This document shows, in pieces, positions 1-5,902 of a stretch of DNA of 8,337 bases. Each line of letters begins with the position of its first letter. The stretch's first letter is position 1. The DNA is taken from positions 1-8,337 of the forward strand of contig JAJZHJ010000042.1 of assembly GCA_021804525.1 (NCBI GenBank), in the 5' to 3' direction. A program made the translations under genes and the position numbers. Source of the DNA: Bacteroidota bacterium. GTDB lineage: Bacteria > Bacteroidota > Bacteroidia > Bacteroidales > Paludibacteraceae. A model generated the notes under the pieces. It did not search any database and was not told the DNA's origin. It was given only the letters and a program-made list of their open reading frames with translations.

Positions 1-16
1 AACAACGATATGAAAA

Positions 17-56
17 TTGTAACAAAATTGCAACAATCCTGTCATATTCTTGTAAC
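17..56 (+). promoter_or_regulatory. Pho box array (four PhoB half-sites)
   Basis: Four 7-bp direct repeats start at 17 (TTGTAAC), 28 (TTGCAAC), 39 (CTGTCAT) and 50 (TTGTAAC). The period is exactly 11 bp and the 4-bp spacers are A/T-rich (AAAA, AATC, ATTC). The third copy equals the E. coli PhoB half-site CTGTCAT, and the 7+4 spacing is that of the enterobacterial Pho box. Four half-sites would hold two PhoB dimers. The last repeat ends 10 bp before the TAnnTTTG element, so the array sits where a -33 element would be, as in PhoB-activated promoters. The genes downstream are porin-pstSCAB-phoU, the expected PhoB targets. That PhoB binds here is inference; no phoB or phoR gene lies in the window, and more repeats could lie beyond the left edge. 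Confidence 0.78.
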
Positions 57-66
57 AACTTGGCGA

Positions 67-74
67 TACTTTTG
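67..74 (+). promoter_or_regulatory. -7 promoter element of the porin-pst operon
   Basis: TACTTTTG matches the Bacteroidetes sigma-ABfr -7 consensus TAnnTTTG at all defined positions. No good TTG -33 element stands at the usual distance (the nearest, 50-52, leaves only 14 nt), which fits an activator-dependent promoter using the adjacent Pho box. Transcription would start near 79-82, about 25 nt before the porin ATG at 106. Confidence 0.7.
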
Positions 75-105
75 CTTCCGAAATGTAAATCAAAAATTAT
101 TCACG

Positions 106-1101
106 ATGAAAAAAATCTTTTTGAGCTTAACTGTCCTATTTGCTATCAGCAATTTGCTTTCGGCACAAACTACTGGAACTTCTACTGACACTTTTAAGCC
201 AAGTGGGAAACCAATAGTGACGATCTTTAATGATTTCGCGTACAACACTTCAAACAGCAAGAGCAATGCTGCTTTTGAACTTTCCCGTGCTTATTTTGGC
301 TATGGGTATAATTTCAGTCAAAATTTTTCAGGAAAAATTGTATTTGATGTAGCTAACTCAGCCGGATTAAATCCTTCGGCTTTTACGGCTTTTTTGAAAA
401 ACGCATTCGTTGAATATTCGGATCGATTGCTTACAGTAGATATGGGGATGATTGGTACTAGTATGTTTAGTTTGCAAGAAGGCATTTGGGGGAAACGTTA
501 TTTGGCTAAGACATTTCAAGATCAAAACGGTTTTGGGTCAAGTGCTGATCTTGGGATTTCCGCAAAACTACAATTAGCTCCGCAAGTAAGTATTGATGCT
601 CAGCTTTTGAACGGTGAAGGATTTCAAAAGGTTCAAGCAGATAGCACGCTTAAAGTAGCAGCCGGATTAACCGTTAAGCCAGTGACAAATCTTGTTGCTC
701 GGGTATATGTGGATTATATGAAGAAAAACGTTGCACAAAAATCATTTAACGCATTTCTTGCCTATACCGGCGAAAATTTGACATTGGGAGCTGAATATGA
801 TATGCAGGTTGGTAATAAGATGATTGCAGATCATAATTTCTCGGGGATTTCTCTGCATGCAACGTACAAAACAAGCAAAAGCATGACTATCTTTGCAAGG
901 TTTGATGATTTGACTTCCAAAAAGATAGGAAGCTCAACCTCAGGCTGGGACACAGCAGATGGTCAACTTTATATGGCAGGATTGGAATTCTTCCCGGTAA
1001 AGGGAGTGCAAGTTTCTCCTAACATCCGTTATTCAAAACCATCATTAAGTTCCTTGCACTCAACAACGAGCTTCGACGTAAACGTAGGACTTAATTTCTA
1101 A
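106..1101 (+). CDS. Phosphate-selective porin O/P-like outer-membrane protein
   Basis: This is a 331-residue outer-membrane beta-barrel, probably the passive entry channel for phosphate. Residues 1-20 form a Sec signal peptide (MKK, hydrophobic core, LLSA, then Q21), cleaved most likely before Gln21. The rest alternates short amphipathic strands with polar loops, for example AFELSRAYFGYGYNF at 56-70 and the GFGSSADLGISAKLQL segment at 142-157, and it ends in Phe331, the usual barrel-assembly signal. The fold resembles the OprO/OprP family. The start at 106 is chosen over an in-frame ATG at 10 because the longer version adds 32 residues before the signal peptide and would run through the Pho box and promoter. 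It lies 58 nt before pstS with no terminator between them, so it is probably the first gene of the operon. Anion selectivity is inferred from family resemblance and context; no specific Arg/Lys ladder was verified. Confidence 0.82.
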   Translation: MKKIFLSLTVLFAISNLLSAQTTGTSTDTFKPSGKPIVTIFNDFAYNTSNSKSNAAFELSRAYFGYGYNFSQNFSGKIVFDVANSAGLNPSAFTAFLKNAFVEYSDRLLTVDMGMIGTSMFSLQEGIWGKRYLAKTFQDQNGFGSSADLGISAKLQLAPQVSIDAQLLNGEGFQKVQADSTLKVAAGLTVKPVTNLVARVYVDYMKKNVAQKSFNAFLAYTGENLTLGAEYDMQVGNKMIADHNFSGISLHATYKTSKSMTIFARFDDLTSKKIGSSTSGWDTADGQLYMAGLEFFPVKGVQVSPNIRYSKPSLSSLHSTTSFDVNVGLNF

Positions 1102-1159
1102 TTGCTTTTCAAAAGTACGGTTCAAATAAAATCAGTTTCACTTATTAATATCTTTAGTT

Positions 1160-2215
1160 ATGAAAAAAATCGGTTTGTTTTTAGCGCTTGCGCTGGTTTT
1201 TGCCTCATGTCATAGTGGCAAAAAAAATGGAAATCAATCGTCAGTTACCCTTTCAGGTGCAGGTTCAACATTTGTAATGCCGTTCTACACAACAGCATTT
1301 CAAAAATACACTCCTATTACCGGTGTAAAAATATCGTACGGAGGAATTGGCTCCGGTGGAGGTATACGTAGTTTGAAAGATCGCGTAGTCGATTTTGGAG
1401 CAAGCGATGCTTTTTTAACAGATACTCAAATGACAACTATGCCAGCACCTGTAGTAGAATTTCCTACATGTAGCGGAGCTGTTGTGATGGCATTCAATTT
1501 GCCGGGTATTCAAGACATGAAATTAACGCCAGACGTATTGGCTAACATCTATTTAGGAAAAATCAAAAAATGGAATGATCCTGCATTGGCACAACTTAAT
1601 CCAGGTGTGAAATTTCCGAACTTACCCATCACTGTAGTATATCGTTCGGATGGTAGCGGAACATCAAACATTTTTACTAACTACCTGACCAAAGTAAGTC
1701 CTGAATGGAAAACAAAATATGGTTTTGGAACCACAGTCAATTGGCCTGTCGGCATTGGTGGCAAAGGAAACCCTGGCGTAGCCGGAACGATCAGTCAAAC
1801 CGTGGGTGCTATTGGGTATGTCGAATCAACGTATGCGTTTGCACAAAAAATTCCTTTTGCGACGATCAAAAATCAAGCCGGGATTTTTATCAAACCTGAT
1901 TTTGCTTCGACAAGTGCCGCCGGAAAAGGAACAATGCCTGCTGATACACGCATCATGATTACCAATTCTCCCGATCCTGCCGCTTATCCAATTGCCGGAT
2001 TTACCTGGGTAATTCTTTATAAAGAACAAAATTACAATAATCGGTCGTTGGCTCAGGCTGAAGCATTATTGAAACTGTGGGATTGGATGTTGAGTCCTGA
2101 TGGACAAGCTGTAGCTCAACAGATTGATTATGTGCCACTGCCCGCTTCAGTTGTTGCGCTTGACAAATCAATTTTACGTACCGTAACGTACAACGGCAAG
2201 CCTATTTTGCAATAA
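1160..2215 (+). CDS. pstS: Phosphate ABC transporter substrate-binding lipoprotein PstS
   Basis: PstS captures inorganic phosphate in the periplasm and delivers it to PstCA. The 351-residue protein starts with a lipoprotein signal peptide; the probable lipid-bearing Cys is C17 (VFASC, with an unusual Phe at -3). No run of acidic residues follows the Cys, so a surface-export signal is not seen and a periplasm-facing anchor is likely. Phosphate-binding signatures are clear: GAGSTF (33-38), GIGSGGG (62-68), GASDA (80-84), YRSDGSGTSN (161-170) and GKGNPG with GAIGYVE (201-222). These match the E. coli PstS segments TGAGATF, GIGSSGG, GASDA and RADGSGTS. E. coli PstS is a soluble periplasmic protein, so lipid anchoring here is a difference from that model. 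It is second in the Pho operon, followed by a 100-nt gap that holds a strong hairpin. Confidence 0.96.
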   Translation: MKKIGLFLALALVFASCHSGKKNGNQSSVTLSGAGSTFVMPFYTTAFQKYTPITGVKISYGGIGSGGGIRSLKDRVVDFGASDAFLTDTQMTTMPAPVVEFPTCSGAVVMAFNLPGIQDMKLTPDVLANIYLGKIKKWNDPALAQLNPGVKFPNLPITVVYRSDGSGTSNIFTNYLTKVSPEWKTKYGFGTTVNWPVGIGGKGNPGVAGTISQTVGAIGYVESTYAFAQKIPFATIKNQAGIFIKPDFASTSAAGKGTMPADTRIMITNSPDPAAYPIAGFTWVILYKEQNYNNRSLAQAEALLKLWDWMLSPDGQAVAQQIDYVPLPASVVALDKSILRTVTYNGKPILQ

Positions 2216-2248
2216 CAACAAGTAGTTTTAACCCAATTCTCTATTATT

Positions 2249-2289
2249 CCTTTCGGGGCGTTTCTTGATCATAGAAATGACCCGAAAGG
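2249..2289 (+). promoter_or_regulatory. Long hairpin between pstS and pstC (attenuator or mRNA-stabilising stem)
   Basis: CCTTTCGGG (2249-2257) pairs perfectly with CCCGAAAGG (2281-2289). After one G·A mismatch (2258/2280), CGTTTCT (2259-2265) pairs with AGAAATG (2273-2279), including one G·U, around the loop TGATCAT. The stem is therefore 9 bp plus 7 bp. It is followed by only TTTAG rather than a solid T-run, so it is at best a leaky terminator. It may instead protect the 3' end of porin-pstS mRNA and give more PstS than PstCAB. Structure is seen; role is inferred. Confidence 0.65.
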
Positions 2290-2315
2290 TTTAGTGTTAT
2301 ATAAAACTTTATTGA

Positions 2316-3167
2316 ATGAACAGTGATAAAATAACGAAATACATTTTATTTGGCGCTTCATTACTGATCCTGGTTTTGGCAGGCGGCATGCTTTATTCAT
2401 TAGTGGAAGGATCGTTACCTTCTTTTCGCGTTTTTGGATGGAAGTTTCTGGTGTCTCCAGAATGGAATCCTACTCAGGGTAATCAGCATTTCGGTGCTTT
2501 AGCCTTCATTGTCGGGACTTTATTTACATCTATCTTTGCTTTACTTGTTGCAATCCCACTGGCTTTTTCTACTTCTCTCATTGTGGCAGAATATTTCCGA
2601 AAAACTTGGTTTGCGAATGTGGTCAGTACGTGTGTCGATTTATTGGCAGGTATTCCATCGGTGATTTTTGGTTTGTGGGGCTTTTATGCACTACGTCCAT
2701 TTATCGTCAGTATCGGATTGAGTCATCAGGGATTTGGTATTTTCACGGCGGGTCTTGTGCTTGCCATTATGATTGTCCCTTATGCTACTTCGTTGAGCAA
2801 CTCAATTATTATGATGGTACCCAACGAATTGAAAGAAGCTGCTTATTCGCTTGGAGCCACCCGACTTGAAGTGATTTGGAACGTCATTCTGCCAAATGCT
2901 CGTTCGGGAATAACCGCAAGTTATATTTTAGCTTTTGGCCGTGCGCTTGGAGAGACAATGGCCGTTACCATGCTTATCGGAAATGCAAATATTTTGCCCA
3001 ATGGATTATTTAGTACAGGAAATACGATGGCGAGCGTAATCGCCAATGAATTTGGCGAAGCCAGTGGCGTTCATTTGAGTTCGTTGATTGAAATCGGATT
3101 GCTCCTGTTTGTTATCACAGCCATTATCAATGCAACCGGAAAGTATATCATTAAAAAATTTGCCTAA
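2316..3167 (+). CDS. pstC: Phosphate ABC transporter permease PstC
   Basis: PstC is one of the two inner-membrane permease subunits that form the phosphate channel. The 283-residue protein shows about six hydrophobic segments, roughly at 9-30, 62-84, 105-128, 141-165, 200-222 and 257-278. The MetI-type EAA loop that docks on the ATPase is ELKEAAYSLGA at 171-181, continuing to VILPNA (190-195). The PstC/PstA signatures AGIPSVIFGLWG (111-122) and RALGETMAVTML (209-220) are present. It is somewhat shorter than E. coli PstC (about 319 residues) but has both termini and all core motifs, so it appears intact. It precedes pstA with a one-base overlap (TAATG), suggesting translational coupling and equal amounts of the two subunits. 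Confidence 0.95.
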   Translation: MNSDKITKYILFGASLLILVLAGGMLYSLVEGSLPSFRVFGWKFLVSPEWNPTQGNQHFGALAFIVGTLFTSIFALLVAIPLAFSTSLIVAEYFRKTWFANVVSTCVDLLAGIPSVIFGLWGFYALRPFIVSIGLSHQGFGIFTAGLVLAIMIVPYATSLSNSIIMMVPNELKEAAYSLGATRLEVIWNVILPNARSGITASYILAFGRALGETMAVTMLIGNANILPNGLFSTGNTMASVIANEFGEASGVHLSSLIEIGLLLFVITAIINATGKYIIKKFA

Positions 3168-4075
3168 TGGATAGTTCTATATTACAGAAAAGAAAAACCA
3201 TGACTACGACCACCCATTTTGGAGCACGAAGTTTTAAAAGTCGTCTGTTTTTCAGCATTGTTCTCTTGTTTGCTTTAATTACTATCTCCATCGTTTTTTT
3301 GATTATTGGCACGTTGGCGGCAAAAGGGTTTCGCCAAATTAATTGGAGTTTCTTTACGCAAGTGGCTCCCGACACGTTTGATGCCATGATGGCCAATGCG
3401 AGTGGAAAAATCATCCCCGGAGGAATTCTTAATGGAATAACAGGTACGCTTTTGTTAGTAGGATTGGCTTCTGTCATTGCGATTCCGTTTGGCATCGTCA
3501 TTGGAATTTATTTATATGAAAATGCAACTAAACGCTATGCCAATGTGATACGCGATATTACCGATGTACTGCAAGGAGTTCCGTCAATTGTAGTCGGATT
3601 AATTGTGTATCTTTGGGTGGTTGTTGACATTACCAAAGGATATTCGGTCTTAGCGGGGAGCGTGGCTCTTGCTATTATGATGCTTCCGCTGATTATTCGT
3701 TCCACTGAGGAGTCAATGAAGATGGTTCCGACAACCCTTAAAGAAGCTGCAATAGCATTGGGGACTCCTTATTACAAAGTAATACTAAGAGTGCTAATTC
3801 CATCCAGCTTTAGTGGTTTGATAACCGGAGTGCTGCTTGCCGTCTCACGCGTAATGGGCGAAACAGCACCTCTGTTGCTAACTACCCTGGGTAATTCATC
3901 TGTCAACTGGAATCTTGCAAAACCGGTCAGTGCTGTACCTTTGCTGATTTGGCAATTTTACAATGATCCGAACATGGTGAATTTAATTTGGAGTTCATCG
4001 CTCTTTTTGATGGGATTTGTTCTTTTGTTGAACATCCTGTCAAAATGGATTGCAGCGAAAAAAAGTATTCAATAA
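3167..4075 (+). CDS. pstA: Phosphate ABC transporter permease PstA
   Basis: PstA pairs with PstC to form the transmembrane channel. The 302-residue protein has a first hydrophobic span at about 26-50 and a periplasmic loop containing APDTFDAMMANASGK (67-81). Further spans lie near 92-117, 138-155, 160-180, 215-238 and 272-296. The EAA loop is LKEAAIALGTPYYKVILRVLIP-like from 191 to 212, and the family signatures GVPSIVVGL (137-145) and GETAPLLLT (231-239) are visible. The start at 3167 overlaps the pstC stop (TAATG). A second in-frame ATG at 3200 would remove 11 residues that lie before the first membrane span, so either start gives a working protein; coupling to pstC favours 3167. Length agrees with E. 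coli PstA (about 296 residues). Confidence 0.95.
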   Translation: MDSSILQKRKTMTTTTHFGARSFKSRLFFSIVLLFALITISIVFLIIGTLAAKGFRQINWSFFTQVAPDTFDAMMANASGKIIPGGILNGITGTLLLVGLASVIAIPFGIVIGIYLYENATKRYANVIRDITDVLQGVPSIVVGLIVYLWVVVDITKGYSVLAGSVALAIMMLPLIIRSTEESMKMVPTTLKEAAIALGTPYYKVILRVLIPSSFSGLITGVLLAVSRVMGETAPLLLTTLGNSSVNWNLAKPVSAVPLLIWQFYNDPNMVNLIWSSSLFLMGFVLLLNILSKWIAAKKSIQ

Positions 4076-4107
4076 CAAGAAATTAAGATTACAAATAGAA
4101 ATAAGTG

Positions 4108-4896
4108 ATGAAGCTAAACGAAAAAAGTATGGCACCTGCCACTTCCATTTTATCAATCGAAGATCTTTCCATTGCGTATGATCGCGATAAATATGCCGTA
4201 AAAAATGTGACGGCAACAGTACGAAAAAATGCCATTACAGCGATTATGGGACCTTCAGGATGTGGTAAAACAACGCTTTTGCGAGCTATAAATCGGATGC
4301 ATGAACTGTATCCCAATATTTCGACTGAAGGCAAGATCAAGTTGTATGGCGATAATATTTACGAAATGCCTACCATTGAGTTGCGTCGTAAAATCGGCAT
4401 GGTATTTCAACGCCCAAATCCATTTCCTACAATGAGCATTTATGAGAATGTCATTGCAGGATACAAATTAAATGGCATTCATTTAAAACGGTCGGAACGC
4501 GATGAAATTGTTGAAATCACTTTGCGTGATGTGACATTATGGGACGAAGTTAAGAATGCGCTTCATAAAAAAGGAACTTTCCTTTCGGGAGGTCAGCAGC
4601 AACGTCTCTGCGTGGCACGAGCATTAGCATTTAAACCTGAAATTATTTTGTTGGATGAACCTACTTCTGCTCTTGACCCTGTGTCAACTGCTAAAATAGA
4701 AGACTTGTTAGTTGAACTGAAACAACATTACACGATTATTTTAGTTACACATAACATGTCGCAAGCTGCCCGGATATCGGATAATTCCATGTTTATGTAT
4801 TTGGGGGAATTGATTGAATATGAAGATACCAAAACCATGTTCACCAATCCAAAAGATCCGCGTACCGAAGGATACCTTACCGGAAAATTTGGCTAA
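4108..4896 (+). CDS. pstB: Phosphate ABC transporter ATP-binding protein PstB
   Basis: PstB is the cytoplasmic ATPase that powers PstCA. All ABC motifs are intact in the 262-residue protein: Walker A GPSGCGKTT (48-56), Q-loop with Q101 in VFQRPNPFP, signature LSGGQQQR (159-166), Walker B EIILLDEP (178-185), D-loop SALD (187-190) and switch His215 in VTHN. The PstB-specific end YLGELIEYED...TEGYLTGKFG (231-262) closely parallels the E. coli C-terminus, which separates it from other ABC ATPases. The ATG at 4108 is taken as the start; a GTG lies directly before it at 4105 and another in-frame ATG follows at 4129, so the first few residues are uncertain. It lies 32 nt after pstA and 48 nt before phoU, in the same transcription unit. 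Confidence 0.97.
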   Translation: MKLNEKSMAPATSILSIEDLSIAYDRDKYAVKNVTATVRKNAITAIMGPSGCGKTTLLRAINRMHELYPNISTEGKIKLYGDNIYEMPTIELRRKIGMVFQRPNPFPTMSIYENVIAGYKLNGIHLKRSERDEIVEITLRDVTLWDEVKNALHKKGTFLSGGQQQRLCVARALAFKPEIILLDEPTSALDPVSTAKIEDLLVELKQHYTIILVTHNMSQAARISDNSMFMYLGELIEYEDTKTMFTNPKDPRTEGYLTGKFG

Positions 4897-4944
4897 TTTA
4901 TAGAAAATCAATAATTAACGAGAACCATACTAACTTATTTTCTT

Positions 4945-5634
4945 ATGAACATACAAAAAGAAAACGCGCTGCTCGGCATTCGGGAAAAATTTAATGATCT
5001 ATCGCAATTGGTGTTATATCAACTCGATTTATTGGAAAAAATCATCAATAGAGGAGAAACTACCATTCCCCCTGCTTTGTTGGATGAATTGAACGCTAAC
5101 GAAATAGACATTGACGATTTAGAGATTCAATTAGGCGATGAGATTATTGACACCATTGTGTTGCAACAACCGGTAGCTACCGATTTGCGGCAGGTGATGG
5201 CCGTATATCAAATGGTGTCTAACCTTGAACGAATTGGCGATTTAGTCATGAACATCGTTTATTTCATCCCGCGAATTCAAGATGACCATGTGTACGCAAA
5301 AATGTCCGAAGTGATGTCGAACATGCTGATGGCAAGCGTTAGCATGGTAAAAAGAGCGATTCTCTCTTTTACCACAACTGATAAAGAAGAAGCCATATGG
5401 ACGATCAAAAACGACTCGGTAGTTGACGAAATGAACAGAAAGCTCATAAAAAAAGCCATTACTAAAAGCGATATCCCGGAAGAAACACAACATCTACTGT
5501 TTACTTTTATCAATTTGAACAACATCATTTCAAACATTGAACGTATTGGAGATCATGCTACTAACATTGCCGAATCTTCGATATATGCACTCGAAGGAAA
5601 AGATCTTCGTCACATGAAATTAGACGATGAGTAA
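4945..5634 (+). CDS. phoU: Phosphate signalling/transport regulator PhoU
   Basis: PhoU is a cytoplasmic helical protein that, in studied bacteria, links the Pst transporter to the PhoR sensor kinase and keeps Pho genes off when phosphate is plentiful. The 229-residue protein is a tandem of two three-helix repeats. Each repeat carries the metal-binding ExxxD signature: NLERIGDLVMNI (93-104, E95 and D99) and NIERIGDHATNI (197-208, E199 and D203). Supporting acidic motifs occur near DDLEIQLGDE (57-66) and NDSVVDEMN (156-164). Length agrees with the family (about 220-240 residues). It closes the pst operon. The next 70 nt hold no convincing terminator, so transcripts may run on towards the trp leader. 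Confidence 0.95.
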   Translation: MNIQKENALLGIREKFNDLSQLVLYQLDLLEKIINRGETTIPPALLDELNANEIDIDDLEIQLGDEIIDTIVLQQPVATDLRQVMAVYQMVSNLERIGDLVMNIVYFIPRIQDDHVYAKMSEVMSNMLMASVSMVKRAILSFTTTDKEEAIWTIKNDSVVDEMNRKLIKKAITKSDIPEETQHLLFTFINLNNIISNIERIGDHATNIAESSIYALEGKDLRHMKLDDE

Positions 5635-5681
5635 TGCTTGTTGAGTAGAATAGATCAAAAATTGTTTTTATTGCCGGATAA

Positions 5682-5713
5682 TTTGTTGTTTTTCTATCTT
5701 TTTTGTTCCTTTG
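5682..5713 (+). promoter_or_regulatory. Predicted promoter of the trpL-trpB unit
   Basis: TTCCTTTG (5706-5713), followed by C, matches the Bacteroidetes -7 element TAnnTTTG with one mismatch (T for A at position 2). TTTG at 5682-5685 stands 20 nt upstream in the -33 position; an overlapping TTG at 5686-5688 gives a 17-nt alternative. The start site would be near 5720, about 12 nt before the leader-peptide ATG. This is by consensus only. Confidence 0.6.
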
Positions 5714-5731
5714 CAATCAAATCGTAAGTAA

Positions 5732-5776
5732 ATGATCCAAATCGAACATAGTAATTGGTGGCGCCATTCATTCTAA
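5732..5776 (+). CDS. trpL: trp operon leader peptide
   Basis: This is a 14-codon reading frame encoding MIQIEHSNWWRHSF and ending in TAA. The tandem Trp codons TGG TGG (5756-5761) followed by Arg recall the E. coli TrpL core GWWRTS. The function is sensory rather than structural: when charged tRNA-Trp is scarce, a ribosome should stall on the Trp pair and change folding of the RNA behind it. Support comes from position (about 12 nt after a predicted start site and upstream of trpB), from the downstream hairpin whose 5' arm covers the last codons (5765-5774), and from the intrinsic terminator at 5817-5850. Two adjacent Trp codons in so short a frame, in front of a tryptophan synthase gene, are very unlikely by chance. 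Translation itself is not proven by sequence. Confidence 0.87.
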   Translation: MIQIEHSNWWRHSF

Positions 5777-5790
5777 AACAAGGGTGAATG
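5765..5790 (+). promoter_or_regulatory. Leader hairpin overlapping trpL (pause / 1:2 stem)
   Basis: CATTCATTCT (5765-5774) pairs with AGGGTGAATG (5781-5790) over 10 bp, including two G·U pairs, with the loop AAAACA. The 5' arm covers the last three sense codons and the first stop-codon base of the leader peptide, starting 3 nt after the second Trp codon. A ribosome stalled on the Trp codons would therefore cover this arm and free the 3' arm. This corresponds to the 1:2 pause hairpin of proteobacterial trp leaders. Confidence 0.7.
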
Positions 5791-5816
5791 CATGAACACA
5801 ATTTTTCTACATAGTC

Positions 5817-5850
5817 AAACCGCAGGAACCTAAATTCTTGCGGTTTTTTT
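5817..5850 (+). terminator. Intrinsic terminator upstream of trpB (trp attenuator)
   Basis: AAACCGCA (5817-5824) pairs perfectly with TGCGGTTT (5839-5846), extended by GGAA/TTCT (one G·U) to a 12-bp stem with loop CCTAAA. The T-run covers 5844-5850. It stands 52 nt before the trpB start codon and about 40 nt after the leader-peptide stop. It should stop transcription when tryptophan is plentiful. It could also end transcripts reading through from phoU. Confidence 0.88.
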
Positions 5851-5902
5851 ACAACAAATTCCGCAACTATCGCTCAAAATTTTAAATATTCAATTTTCTC
5901 AC

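Noticed and set aside
10..105. In-frame 32-residue N-terminal extension of the porin from the ATG at 10.
   Set aside because: It would put a basic, non-signal stretch before a perfect signal peptide and would overlap the Pho box and promoter; the predicted start site is downstream of this ATG.
1105..1115. CTTTT-C-AAAAG inverted repeat after the porin gene.
   Set aside because: Only 5 A/T-rich pairs with a one-base centre; too small for a hairpin terminator and no T-run follows.
1149..1156. TATCTTTA, close to the -7 consensus, before pstS.
   Set aside because: It ends 3 nt before the ATG, leaving no room for a start site and leader, and has no -33 partner or Pho repeat.
3151..3501. 116-codon open frame on the - strand.
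   Set aside because: It lies antisense across the pstA 5' half, whose + strand product has clear family motifs; the predicted protein shows no recognisable domain and its length is within what the reverse of a membrane-protein gene can give.
5657..5669. AAAAA-TTG-TTTTT after phoU as a possible terminator.
   Set aside because: All A-T stem of 5 bp with a three-base loop; too weak to count as an intrinsic terminator.
5759..5766. TGGCGCCA 8-bp palindrome, a possible repressor operator in the trp leader.
   Set aside because: It is short, arises from the second Trp codon and the following Arg/His codons, and sits inside a well-explained leader peptide; a TrpR-like site would be expected at the promoter.
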